A stretch of 40,169 nucleotides of DNA from contig CAIVGO010000337.1 of assembly GCA_903905445.1 (NCBI GenBank), forward strand, positions 1 to 40,169. Direction: 5' to 3'. The position numbers and the translations under genes are program-made. The DNA is from an uncultured Bacteroidota bacterium. GTDB taxonomy: Bacteria; Bacteroidota; Bacteroidia; Chitinophagales; Saprospiraceae. This document shows, piece after piece, positions 18,001-25,591 of the stretch; position 1 is the stretch's first letter; every line of letters starts with the position of its first letter. The notes under the pieces are model-generated. The model saw nothing but the letters and a program-made list of their open reading frames with translations. It did no database searches and had not been told where the DNA came from.

Positions 18001-21000
18001 TTGGGTATGACAAAGTTTGCATTCAACCGGGAATTGCGCGGAAAAGTGGTTGGGACTGGTGGTTGAATTATACTCCGTGTTATGGCACCCATTGCAAGTA
18101 TTGGGCGTGTTGTTATAATTGCCGTTGTGGCAAGTTGCACAATCATTTGCAATGGCAGCATGTGCCCCTTCCAGCGTATAATAATTGTTGTGAATCGGGA
18201 AAGCCGCAGGCTCCCACCCAGGTGCAGTGGTATGACAAGTAGCACAATCGGTCGGAATATTGAGGGCCGGGTGGTTCGGGTTGGTCGATTGGGTATAATC
18301 CGTATTATGGCAGCCGTTGCAGGTATTGGGCGTATTGGTATAGTTTCCGTGGTGACAACCTGCACAGTCGTTGGCAATGGCAGCGTGTGCGCCGGTAAGC
18401 GGGTAAATGGTGTTGTGGTCGAAGGCAGCAGGTGCCCAGGCAGTTTCTACATGGCAACTGGCACAATTTGTCGGGAATTGGGATGCCGCGTGGTTCGGAT
18501 TGGTGGTTTGGTTGTAATCGGCGTTGTGGCAACCGTTACAGGTATTGGGCGTGCTGTTATAGTTCCCGTTGTGGCAGGTCGCACAATCTGTTGCGATGGC
18601 AGCATGTGCGCCATTCAACGCAAAGTAGTTGTTATGGATCGGGAAGGTAGCGGGTGCCCATCCAGGTGCTGTGGTATGGCAGGTGGCACAATCGGTCGGA
18701 ATACCAAGCGTAGCATGGTTGGGATTGCTTGCTTGCGCATAGTCGGCATTATGGCAACCATTGCAAGTATTGGGGGTATTGGTGTAATTCCCGTGGTGGC
18801 AGGCATTACAATCATTCGCAACACTGGCATGCGCACCCGTAAGCGGGTAAAAATTATTATGATCGAACGTGGAAGGCGCCCAGGCCGTTTCACTGTGACA
18901 CGATGCACAATCGGTTGGGAATTGCGCCGTTACGTGGTTCGGATTGGTGGTTTGCGCATAATTGTCGGCATGGCAGCCATTGCAGGTATTGGGCGTGTTG
19001 GTGTAGTTTCCGTTGTGGCAGGCATTGCAATCATTGGCAATGCTGGCATGTGCGCCGTTTAAGGCATATACACTGTTGTGGTTGGGAAAACTTGCGGGTG
19101 CCCATCCCGTAGTGGGCGTATGGCAGGTAGCACAATCGGTTGACAAATTGAGTGACAGGTGGTTCGGATTGGTTGCCTGGCTGAATTCGGTACTGTGGCA
19201 GGCCGAACACTGCGTGGGTGTTCCTGCAAATCCTGTTGCATGGCACTCGATACAATTGGTCGTTTGATGCACCCCCATTAAACCAAAGGCCGTGCTATTA
19301 TGGTCAAATACAACGCCTGCACTACCCGTAGGATGGCAGGCAAGGCACATGTTATTGCTGTAAGAATACCCGTTTACACCATTGTGCTGGTTGTTGGTTT
19401 CCGGGTTGGTATGGCAATTTATACAGGAATATTCTGCATAATTGGACGGATTGGTATGACAATCCACACATTGCGACCATTCCCCTTTGTGTTTTCCACT
19501 ATAAATCGGGAAATACTGCGCATCATGGTCGAAGGTGGACGGCACCCAGGTCGATTGTGTATGGCAAGATGCACAATCGGTTGGGAAATTGGCCGAGGCA
19601 TGGTTTGGATTGTTCGTTTGGTTATAATCCGTAGTGTGGCAAGCGATACAGGTGCTGGGCGTGTTGTTGTAATCCCCGTTGTGGCAAGTGGCACAATCGT
19701 TGGCAATCGCAGCGTGCGCGCCTTGCAGCGTGTAATAGTTATTGTGGATCGGGAAACTTGCCGGTGCCCAACCGGGCGCTGTGGTATGGCACATGGCGCA
19801 ATCGGTCGGAATATTCAGGGTTGTGTGTTTCGGGTTGGTTGTCTGGTTAAAATCGGTAGTGTGGCAGCCCGCGCAGGTATTGGGGGTATTGTTGTAATTG
19901 CCGTGGTGACAGGCATCACAATCATTCGCAATGGCTGCATGCGCACCCGTCAGCGGATACACCGAATTGTGGTCAAACATGGATGGCACCCAGGCCGTTT
20001 CGGAGTGACAAGTTGCGCAATTGGTCGGGAATTGCCCTGCTACGTGGTTGGGATTGGTGGTAGCATTAAAATCGGCAGTATGGCAACCATTGCACGTGTT
20101 GGGCGTATTGGTATAATTACCTTGATGGCAAGCCGCACAATCATTGGCGATTGCCGCGTGGGCCCCGTTCAATGGATGAAAGGTATTGTGGTTGGGAAAA
20201 TTGGCGGGTTCCCATCCAGGCGCCGTGGTATGGCAACTGGCACAATCGGTTGAGAGGTTCAGCGCAACGTGGTTGGGGTTGCTTGCCTGGCTGAAATCGG
20301 TGGTATGACAAGCCGCACACTGGGTAGGTGTACCCGCGTACCCTGCCGCATGGCATTCAATACAATTGGCCTGTACGTGGGCTCCCGTCAAAGGAAAATT
20401 CGTGTTGGCATGATCGAACACATTGTCCGCATCGCCCGTTGGATGGCAGGCGAGACAAGCCGTATTTTCATATACATACCCGTTTACGCTGGTGTGCGCG
20501 TCGTTGGTTTCCGGGTTGATATGGCAACTGGTACAGGTATATTCGGCGTAATTTGATGCATTGGTATGGCAATCCGTACACTGGGTCCATTGCCCTTTGT
20601 GTTTCCCGCTGTAAATCGGGAAATAAGTGGCATCGTGCATCGTAAACGCGGCCGGCATCCAGTCCGGATTGGTGGTATGGCATTGCGCGCAATCATTCGG
20701 AAAATGGGCTGTCTGGTGGTTCGGAGCTTGTGCCGTGTTGTAATCCTGCTGGTGGCAAGCCGTACAGGAAGTTGGGGTGGCAGAATAATTTCCCCCCGTA
20801 TGGCATTTATTACAATCGCTTACTTCATGCCCCAGGGTTAAGGGGAAAAAGTCGTGTTTTACCTTATTTGTTTTCCAATCGGGTGTAAATACATCATGGC
20901 ATTCAATACAATCCGTTGAAAAACCCGCGTGTTTGTGGTCGGGGCTGGTTGACGCATTGAAATCCTTGATATGGCAGCTGATACAATCATTCCCGATCCG

Positions 21001-21507
21001 GGTAAATTGTAAGGTAGAAGCAGCTGTATGGCATTGTTCACAACTTACAGCCGTGTGTACCCCTGTGAGTGGAAAACCATTTGACAGATGGAGTTCCGGG
21101 ATATTGTCGACCAGCCAGTTGGCGGGTGTATGGCAGCGCGCGCAATCGGTTCCAACCGTTTGCTGGTGCATATCCTGGTGGCAGGAAATACAATCCGACT
21201 TGGCTTCCGAAAAAACAAGGGTACTGTGACATTGCCGGCAATCAACGGCAGCATGTTGTCCTTTTAACGGAAATTGTGTTTTTGCATGGTAAAAACGAAT
21301 CGAATCTCTTCCGATCGGCATGCCCGTCGTTTTCGAAACATTGGCTTTGTCCGGATTAAACGTTTGCCAGTAATCCGCATCAATTTCCCACCCCTTCGGA
21401 TTATGGCACGACGCGCAATTGATCTTCAGATCAGCGCCATGCGGATTCTGGGCATACGCGGATGCCGCAAAAACAAGGGTGAAAATTATTGATGACAAAC
21501 TACGCAT
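15085..21507 (-). CDS. Giant multihaem c-type cytochrome with about 85 CXXCH motifs
   Basis: This 2140-residue exported protein has the signal peptide MRSLSSIIFTLVFAASAYAQ. I counted about 85 CXXCH haem-attachment motifs, one per ~25 residues, with none of the usual catalytic domains. The first ~290 residues are irregular. After that comes a three-haem module of about 74 residues that alternates between two versions: A, with CH-TTAPGWEPA-FPIH-LNGAH, and B, with CH-ETAW-PSTFDH-FTGAH. Each has CNACHxGNYNNTP and TCNGCH. Three sites (residues about 296, 665 and 2072) carry a different segment, FPIYSGKHK...ECHTN..CxxCH, followed by VNGY and a C-ACHP motif. Each three-haem module has about three extra His (NPNH, FPIH or FDH, GAH), enough for bis-His ligation of each haem. 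The C-terminus ends inside such a segment (CYNCHPNGQAD). No T9SS tail is seen. It overlaps the 23-haem gene by 22 bp and is 11 bp from the barrel gene. Likely a long electron wire or store in the periplasm or at the surface (inference). Confidence 0.93.
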   Translation of the reverse strand: MRSLSSIIFTLVFAASAYAQNPHGADLKINCASCHNPKGWEIDADYWQTFNPDKANVSKTTGMPIGRDSIRFYHAKTQFPLKGQHAAVDCRQCHSTLVFSEAKSDCISCHQDMHQQTVGTDCARCHTPANWLVDNIPELHLSNGFPLTGVHTAVSCEQCHTAASTLQFTRIGNDCISCHIKDFNASTSPDHKHAGFSTDCIECHDVFTPDWKTNKVKHDFFPLTLGHEVSDCNKCHTGGNYSATPTSCTACHQQDYNTAQAPNHQTAHFPNDCAQCHTTNPDWMPAAFTMHDATYFPIYSGKHKGQWTQCTDCHTNASNYAEYTCTSCHINPETNDAHTSVNGYVYENTACLACHPTGDADNVFDHANTNFPLTGAHVQANCIECHAAGYAGTPTQCAACHTTDFSQASNPNHVALNLSTDCASCHTTAPGWEPANFPNHNTFHPLNGAHAAIANDCAACHQGNYTNTPNTCNGCHTADFNATTNPNHVAGQFPTNCATCHSETAWVPSMFDHNSVYPLTGAHAAIANDCDACHHGNYNNTPNTCAGCHTTDFNQTTNPKHTTLNIPTDCAMCHTTAPGWAPASFPIHNNYYTLQGAHAAIANDCATCHNGDYNNTPSTCIACHTTDYNQTNNPNHASANFPTDCASCHTQSTWVPSTFDHDAQYFPIYSGKHKGEWSQCVDCHTNPSNYAEYSCINCHTNPETNNQHNGVNGYSYSNNMCLACHPTGSAGVVFDHNSTAFGLMGVHQTTNCIECHATGFAGTPTQCSACHSTEFSQATNPNHLSLNLSTDCATCHTPTTGWAPASFPNHNSVYALNGAHASIANDCNACHNGNYTNTPNTCNGCHADNYAQTTNPNHVTAQFPTDCASCHSETAWAPSTFDHNNFYPLTGAHASVANDCNACHHGNYTNTPNTCNGCHNADYAQASNPNHATLGIPTDCATCHTTAPGWAPATFPIHNNYFALNGAHAAIATDCATCHNGNYNSTPNTCNGCHNADYNQTTNPNHAASQFPTNCASCHVETAWAPAAFDHNTIYPLTGAHAAIANDCAGCHHGNYTNTPNTCNGCHNTDYTQSTNPNHPALNIPTDCATCHTTAPGWEPAAFPIHNNYYTLEGAHAAIANDCATCHNGNYNNTPNTCNGCHNTEYNSTTSPNHFSAQFPVECKLCHTQTAWAPSTFDHNVIYPFTGAHAAIANDCNACHHGLYNGTPNTCNGCHNSDFVQTTNPKHQALNFPTDCAMCHTTAPGWEPATFPIHNTYYALNGAHAAIATDCATCHNGNYNNTPNTCNGCHNTEYTQTSNPNHAASQFPTDCALCHTETAWMPSTFDHNTVYPFTGAHVAIASDCNACHHGNFNNTPNTCNGCHNTDYTQASNPNHAQLNLPTDCAMCHTTAPGWEPASFPIHNTFYALNGAHAAIAADCATCHNGNYNNTPNTCNGCHNPEYTQTTNPNHAASQFPTDCAMCHTETAWTPSTFDHSTVYPFTGAHIAIANDCNACHHGNFNNTPNTCNGCHNANYTQAANPNHAQLNLPTDCAMCHTTAPGWEPASFPIHNTFYALNGAHAAIANNCATCHNGNYNNTPNTCNGCHNPEYTQTTNPNHVTQQFPTDCTTCHSETAWAPSTFDHNAVYSFTGAHIAIANDCNACHNGNYSNTPNTCNGCHNADYSSASNPSHTTLNLPTDCAQCHTTAPGWSPATFPIHNTFYALNGAHATIANDCAVCHNGNYNNTPNTCNGCHNDDYVQTAAPNHVTQQFPVNCTQCHSETAWVPSTFNHNTVYPFTGAHIPIANDCNACHQGNYNNTPNTCNACHLPDYNASLNPKHTVLNLPTDCAMCHTTSADWQPATFPIHNSFWPLNGAHATIANNCASCHNGNYNNTPTTCVGCHLPDYNQTTNPNHQTQQFPTDCTVCHAESSWVPSTFNHSAVYPFTGAHLAIADNCNICHNGNYTNTPNTCNGCHQANYNTTTNPNHTTLNLPTDCAMCHTTVPDWQPATFPIHNNYWALTGAHAAIANDCAACHNGNYNNTPSTCFGCHAAEYNSATNPNHAAAGFPTSCQNCHTTTAWDPSTFNHDQQYFPIYSGKHKNEWSQCVECHTTPNNFTAFSCIACHEHDNPTEMAGHHSGVNGYQYNSAACYNCHPNGQAD
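15300..20560 (-). repeat. Internal tandem repeat array of the 85-haem gene (~444-bp period)
   Basis: The same long stretch (encoding ALNGAH...FPIHNTFY) begins at 16841, 17285 and 17729, an exact 444-bp period equal to a pair of three-haem modules (148 residues). Many copies are nearly identical at the DNA level. Assembly of this region from short reads would be risky. Confidence 0.85.
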
Positions 21508-23303
21508 TCGTAAGATTTGAATTTATATTGAACAAACGTGATTTCTTTTTCAATTACGGATTTATGACAACCGGCACAATCGACCGTGGCATGTTTCCCT
21601 TCCAGTTTAAAATTGGTTTTATCGTGGTTGAACTTTGCGATATCCCAACTTTCATTTCCATGGCAACGCGCACAATTGGTGGCGCCTTTTACCTCAAATT
21701 GCCGATTGTGTACCTCTTCGTGGCAGTGGCTGCAAGTGGCCGGCAAACCCGCAAACTGCCCGTGGGGGTACGTTGCGTCCGGTTTGTGGCATGCGCGACA
21801 ATCTTGTTTTTCATGCGCTCCTTTGAGCACAAAGGCGGTTTTTTTATGGTCAAAACGGCTCTCTCGCCAACTTGAAGTCACATGACACTGCGCACACGCT
21901 TTGTTTGGATACCATTTCTCTGCAATTTGCCCGTTGTGAATGTCTTTATGACAATCGACGCACCCTACCCCCAATCCCACAAACTTCCACTTTGCCTCTA
22001 ATTTGTGGCACGCAAAACAAGGTGTCGCAATGTGTGCCCCATCCAGCGGAAATTTCGTTTTTGCATGTTGCTCCATGCTGAAATTGCTCTCTGAAAACCC
22101 CGATTCCGTATGACAAGCAGCACAATCCGGTACGATCAAATGGGTACTAAACTGTCCTTCATGATAATCCGTATGACAGGTAGCACAAGTGTTGTGTGGC
22201 ACCGGATCGGTCATGGATTCCGTTTTATGGCACTTTTTGCAATCGACGGATTCGTGTTTTCCTTTCAGTACAAAAGAGGTTCGGTTGTGGTCAAATTTGT
22301 CCAGGTTTCCAACTTTTCGAAAACCCTCTTCCGTGTGACATTCTGCGCAATTCGTTCCAAATTTCCCTTCATGCACATCTTTATGACAGGTATTGCAACT
22401 TTCCGTTTTTATACCCAGCCGATCTTGAAAAATAGCAATGGGTAAAACATTCATTTGATGGCATTCCCGACATTCTACTTTTTTATGTTTCCCCTTCAGC
22501 GGAAATTTCGTTTTGCTGTGGTTAAACTTGCTTAAGCCCGTTAAAACACTAAACGACACCTCCGTATGACACTCCTTGCAATTGGCTCCGAGTTTGTCCT
22601 TGTGCGGATCTTCATGGCAACTGTTGCAATTTTTGAAAGGCACATCGGCAAAGCGCTGAAAAGACAATCCATTTTTGGTTTCCTTTTTATGGCATTCCAG
22701 GCATTGCACCAATTTGTGTTTACCCTCCAGCGGAAAATCGGATCGATCGTGGTTAAACTTGCTCGCCGGAGTAAACTTTTCGGTCGTGTGGCATTTCGCG
22801 CAATCATTGCCGAGGGTTTTCTGGTGATAATCGGTATGACAGGCCAAACACTGCTGCCGTAAGCCTAAAAACGTGTCCTTCCTTTTTTTCAACTCCTGAT
22901 CGGCGATGTATCCGGTCTGGTGGCATTTGCGACAATCAATTTGCTTATGCGCCCCCGTGAGTTCGTACGAAGCCAAACTGTGGTTGAACTTTTTCTCGTC
23001 AAAGCGCACCATGTCAAAATTGCGGCCATGGTGGTCACTGTGGCATCGAAAACAATCCTTTCCGCGCACTTCCTGCGAGGCATGGTATCCTTCCTGCTTG
23101 TCAATCAGCGTTTTTATTTCCTTGTGGCACTGCAAACACTTGTCATTCAGCACCTTATTCCCAATTTCGTGGCATTGTGTGCAGTTGGTCATGCCTTCCA
23201 GTTCCTTGTGCGCATTGGACAATGCTCCGGGCGACAACTGCGCTTCCAACCTTCCGGCTAAAAACGCGAACAGCACAACAATGTAAATACGATGGGTTTT
23301 CAA
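21486..23303 (-). CDS. Exported 23-haem cytochrome c (probable TTG start)
   Basis: This 605-residue protein has 23 CXXCH motifs by my count, from CTQCH near residue 41 to CVVCH near the C-terminus. The repeat unit differs from the 85-haem protein: it is lysine-rich, with units such as FDHNRTSFVLKGKHESVDC and KFNHSKTKFPLKGKHKKVEC, so each F-x-H-x(7-9)-L-x-G-x-H-x(4)-C segment supplies two distal His for nearby haems. The signal peptide (KTHRIYIVVLFAFLAGRLEAQ) begins right after a TTG at 23303. There is no ATG between it and the upstream in-frame stop, so TTG, or ATT one codon earlier, must be the start. It lies 18 bp after the oxidoreductase gene and its stop overlaps the giant cytochrome start by 22 bp, indicating coupled translation. 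The net positive charge of its linkers contrasts with the neutral Asn/Thr-rich giant partner. Role: inferred periplasmic electron carrier. Confidence 0.9.
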   Translation of the reverse strand: MKTHRIYIVVLFAFLAGRLEAQLSPGALSNAHKELEGMTNCTQCHEIGNKVLNDKCLQCHKEIKTLIDKQEGYHASQEVRGKDCFRCHSDHHGRNFDMVRFDEKKFNHSLASYELTGAHKQIDCRKCHQTGYIADQELKKRKDTFLGLRQQCLACHTDYHQKTLGNDCAKCHTTEKFTPASKFNHDRSDFPLEGKHKLVQCLECHKKETKNGLSFQRFADVPFKNCNSCHEDPHKDKLGANCKECHTEVSFSVLTGLSKFNHSKTKFPLKGKHKKVECRECHQMNVLPIAIFQDRLGIKTESCNTCHKDVHEGKFGTNCAECHTEEGFRKVGNLDKFDHNRTSFVLKGKHESVDCKKCHKTESMTDPVPHNTCATCHTDYHEGQFSTHLIVPDCAACHTESGFSESNFSMEQHAKTKFPLDGAHIATPCFACHKLEAKWKFVGLGVGCVDCHKDIHNGQIAEKWYPNKACAQCHVTSSWRESRFDHKKTAFVLKGAHEKQDCRACHKPDATYPHGQFAGLPATCSHCHEEVHNRQFEVKGATNCARCHGNESWDIAKFNHDKTNFKLEGKHATVDCAGCHKSVIEKEITFVQYKFKSYECVVCHQ

Positions 23304-23321
23304 AATGAATGTTCGTGTATG

Positions 23322-24650
23322 CTATTTGTGTTTTTTGACGGTGTATCCAAATCGCTTGGTAATCAGGACACCCGCTTTTTCCAAAAATTGTGTGGGCAAC
23401 TCGCCCCCAGCAAAAATGAGCACCAAGTCGTTTTCCATCGGATGCGGCTCCGGGTTTGCTTCCGTGGTAATCATCACCTGATCTTCTTCAATTTTTTTCA
23501 GATTACTTTTCAGCAGTACTTCCAACTTTTGTTGTTGAATCGCCGCATCCAACTTTTCCCGATTTTTCGGTTTTAACCGACTAAAAGCCTCACTTCGATA
23601 ACTCAGCGTCACCTTGTTTTGATCAATCAAAGAAAGTGCGGCTTCTATGGCCGAATCACCTCCTCCCACTACCATCACGCGCTTTCCCACCACCAACTCC
23701 GGCTCCAGGATTTTATAAGCCACTTTTTCAAGCGTTTCACCTGGAATACCTAATTTCCGGGGGCTTCCTCGTCTGCCAATCGCCAGCAACACATTTTTGG
23801 TTTTAAAACTTTCCCCTTTTAAGGTAATGACTTCAAAGCCATCCGGTTGCATCTCGATTTTCTCCACCTTGGTATGTTCCTGAATCACAATATTGTTCTT
23901 TTGCAATACCGGCAACCACAGGCCCAACAATTCGGTTTTACTGGTATCAAACAGTTTCACTTTTCCGTGCAAAGGCAAATTCATCGGAGCCGTCATCACA
24001 ATTTTAGAACGCGGGAAGTTGAAAACCGTCCCCCCTAAGGAATCCTGCTCCAAAGTCAGGAAGTTCAGATTGTGCTTTTTGGCCGTCAAAGAGGCTGAAA
24101 TGCCTGCCGGTCCGGCCCCCACAATGATGAGATCATACATCGCGGCATCTCTTTTGAAGCCCGATTTGACCATACTTTCTACCGCCGCTTCCCCTTGTTC
24201 CACACTGTTTTTAATCAGTCCCATGCCGCCCAATTCTCCCGCGATGTAGATGCCGGGTACATTGGTTTCAAAATTTTGGTTCACGTGCGGCAAATCCACC
24301 CCCCGTTTTTCCGTGCCAATCACCAGCGAAATCGCCTCCACCGGACAAGCGTGAAAACAAGCGCCATGCCCAATGCACTGCGACGCGTTAATCAAAGTAG
24401 CCCGCCCATTCACAATCCCGATAATATCTTTCTCCGGACAAGCCTCAATACAAGCACCACTTTTGATGCAGGAATATGGATCAATCACCGGATGCAGCGA
24501 AACAGGTTCAAACGTTCCATCCAGCTTTGCCTTTTCAATTTTCACCTCCGACAACTGCGAGGTCTTATGCTGCTTTCTTAAATACAGGTAAATGACCAAC
24601 CCGCAAAAAAGAAAAACGACCCCGTAAATGATGATTTCTTCCAGTAACAT
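23322..24650 (-). CDS. Membrane-anchored 4Fe-4S/FAD NAD(P)-binding oxidoreductase
   Basis: This 442-residue protein has an N-terminal helix (residues 4-24). Next come two ferredoxin-like motifs: C61-IKS-GA-C67-IEA-C71-P and C92-IGH-GA-C98-FHA-C102-P. The second Cys of each standard CxxCxxCxxxCP motif is Ser64 in one and His95 in the other. Residues 129-155 (TNVPGIYIAGELGGMGLI) resemble the closing segment of thioredoxin-reductase-type flavoproteins but precede the FAD Rossmann motif GAGPAG (178-183). A second Rossmann GGGDSA (near 325) would bind NAD(P)H. This order occurs, as I recall, in a family of 'NAD(P)-binding, 4Fe-4S' proteins, but I could not check. It is placed 9 bp after a cytochrome b gene and 18 bp before the 23-haem gene. 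Inferred role: transfers electrons between NAD(P)H or ferredoxin and the membrane/cytochrome chain. Confidence 0.8.
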   Translation of the reverse strand: MLLEEIIIYGVVFLFCGLVIYLYLRKQHKTSQLSEVKIEKAKLDGTFEPVSLHPVIDPYSCIKSGACIEACPEKDIIGIVNGRATLINASQCIGHGACFHACPVEAISLVIGTEKRGVDLPHVNQNFETNVPGIYIAGELGGMGLIKNSVEQGEAAVESMVKSGFKRDAAMYDLIIVGAGPAGISASLTAKKHNLNFLTLEQDSLGGTVFNFPRSKIVMTAPMNLPLHGKVKLFDTSKTELLGLWLPVLQKNNIVIQEHTKVEKIEMQPDGFEVITLKGESFKTKNVLLAIGRRGSPRKLGIPGETLEKVAYKILEPELVVGKRVMVVGGGDSAIEAALSLIDQNKVTLSYRSEAFSRLKPKNREKLDAAIQQQKLEVLLKSNLKKIEEDQVMITTEANPEPHPMENDLVLIFAGGELPTQFLEKAGVLITKRFGYTVKKHK

Positions 24651-24659
24651 ATCCAGTCC

Positions 24660-25520
24660 TTAAAAAATCCAATGATAACCCATGGCCATCGTGATGGCTA
24701 CATGAATGACCATAATCACCAGCATCACCAGCGCAAAGGGTAAATGCGCGACGTGCCAGTACTTAAAAAGTTGTTGCATCAGTTGCAACCTGCTGATGCG
24801 ATGATTCAGCGTAATTTCGTGTTTAACCAACTTCGTAACATGCTGAATATCAGGACGAGAAAGTTGGTTTTGCCAAAGTACCTGCCGTACGGTGCCGATT
24901 GTTTTTTTGTCTTGAAAATACTGGCCGAGCCAGGAACCCGCGTTGTTTGCCTGGGTTTGTACCGTTACCGATTGAAGAATGGTCTGACGACTGTTTTCAT
25001 CCAACCGGTACGTGTTTTGTAAAACATCCTCCAAATTTCCTTTCATCGCCTGCACCTCCTGAAGACTAAGTGCACGCCCTTCAATCGAACGCGGTATTTG
25101 AATATAAATGAAACGGCCAATGACGCCACTTGCGACTACTGCAATCATACTCCAGAAACTAATAGAAACCAGTCCCCCAAACTTGAAAGCAGTGTGAAAA
25201 AGAATCATGACAGGGCCAAGGGAGCAAAGAAAAATATGGAACTCCAGCCAGTATTTCAAGCGGCCCAAACGGGCCAATGCGCGGTATTTCTTTTTGGCTT
25301 GATAACCAAACACACCAATCAAAATGAGTAAGGTGCCGATAATACCCAACCCATGTCCATAAATACCACTCGGCTTGAACTGCTCGTGGTCGGGATGATA
25401 GAACCTTTCTTCGATCGGCATGCTGTAATACGACCACCCTTTTATAAAAAGGAAAGCCGCCGTTAGCACAACAATCGTTGTTAGGGTCGCAATATATATG
25501 CGATGCACCAAAGGAGACAT
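24660..25520 (-). CDS. b-type cytochrome-like membrane protein, first gene of the multihaem operon
   Basis: This 286-residue protein has its start at the ATG at 25520; the longer frame adds 32 unlikely residues. It has five helices: about 8-28, 50-72, 83-105 ('EFHIFLCSLGPVMILFHTAF'), 112-133 and 255-280 ('HVAHLPFALVMLVIMVIHVAITM'). His residues in helix 3 (EFHIF, LFHTAF) and helix 5 (HVAHLP, VIHVAI) could ligate two b haems across the membrane. A cytoplasmic or periplasmic loop of ~110 residues (140-250) with charged helices separates helices 4 and 5; the short paralogue at 7889 lacks most of it. It opens the six-gene minus-strand operon and lies 9 bp before the oxidoreductase. The inferred role is quinol oxidation or reduction that links the membrane pool to the cytochromes. 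Confidence 0.75.
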   Translation of the reverse strand: MSPLVHRIYIATLTTIVVLTAAFLFIKGWSYYSMPIEERFYHPDHEQFKPSGIYGHGLGIIGTLLILIGVFGYQAKKKYRALARLGRLKYWLEFHIFLCSLGPVMILFHTAFKFGGLVSISFWSMIAVVASGVIGRFIYIQIPRSIEGRALSLQEVQAMKGNLEDVLQNTYRLDENSRQTILQSVTVQTQANNAGSWLGQYFQDKKTIGTVRQVLWQNQLSRPDIQHVTKLVKHEITLNHRISRLQLMQQLFKYWHVAHLPFALVMLVIMVIHVAITMAMGYHWIF

Positions 25521-25591
25521 AATTCGATTACTACTTTTAAAGGTTAATCGGCAAGGAGGATGAAGGATGTCGCAATGTACATGTGGGGAAA

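Noticed and set aside
18082-19062. Long plus-strand ORFs opposite the 85-haem gene (also 16495-17286 and 19300-20253)
   Set aside because: Their periodic Gly/Ile/Val-rich translations mirror the repeats of the cytochrome gene on the other strand. They are antisense shadows.
15300-20560. CRISPR-like periodic structure
   Set aside because: The period is ~222/444 bp and lies inside a coding frame with conserved CXXCH motifs; there are no short repeats with unique spacers.
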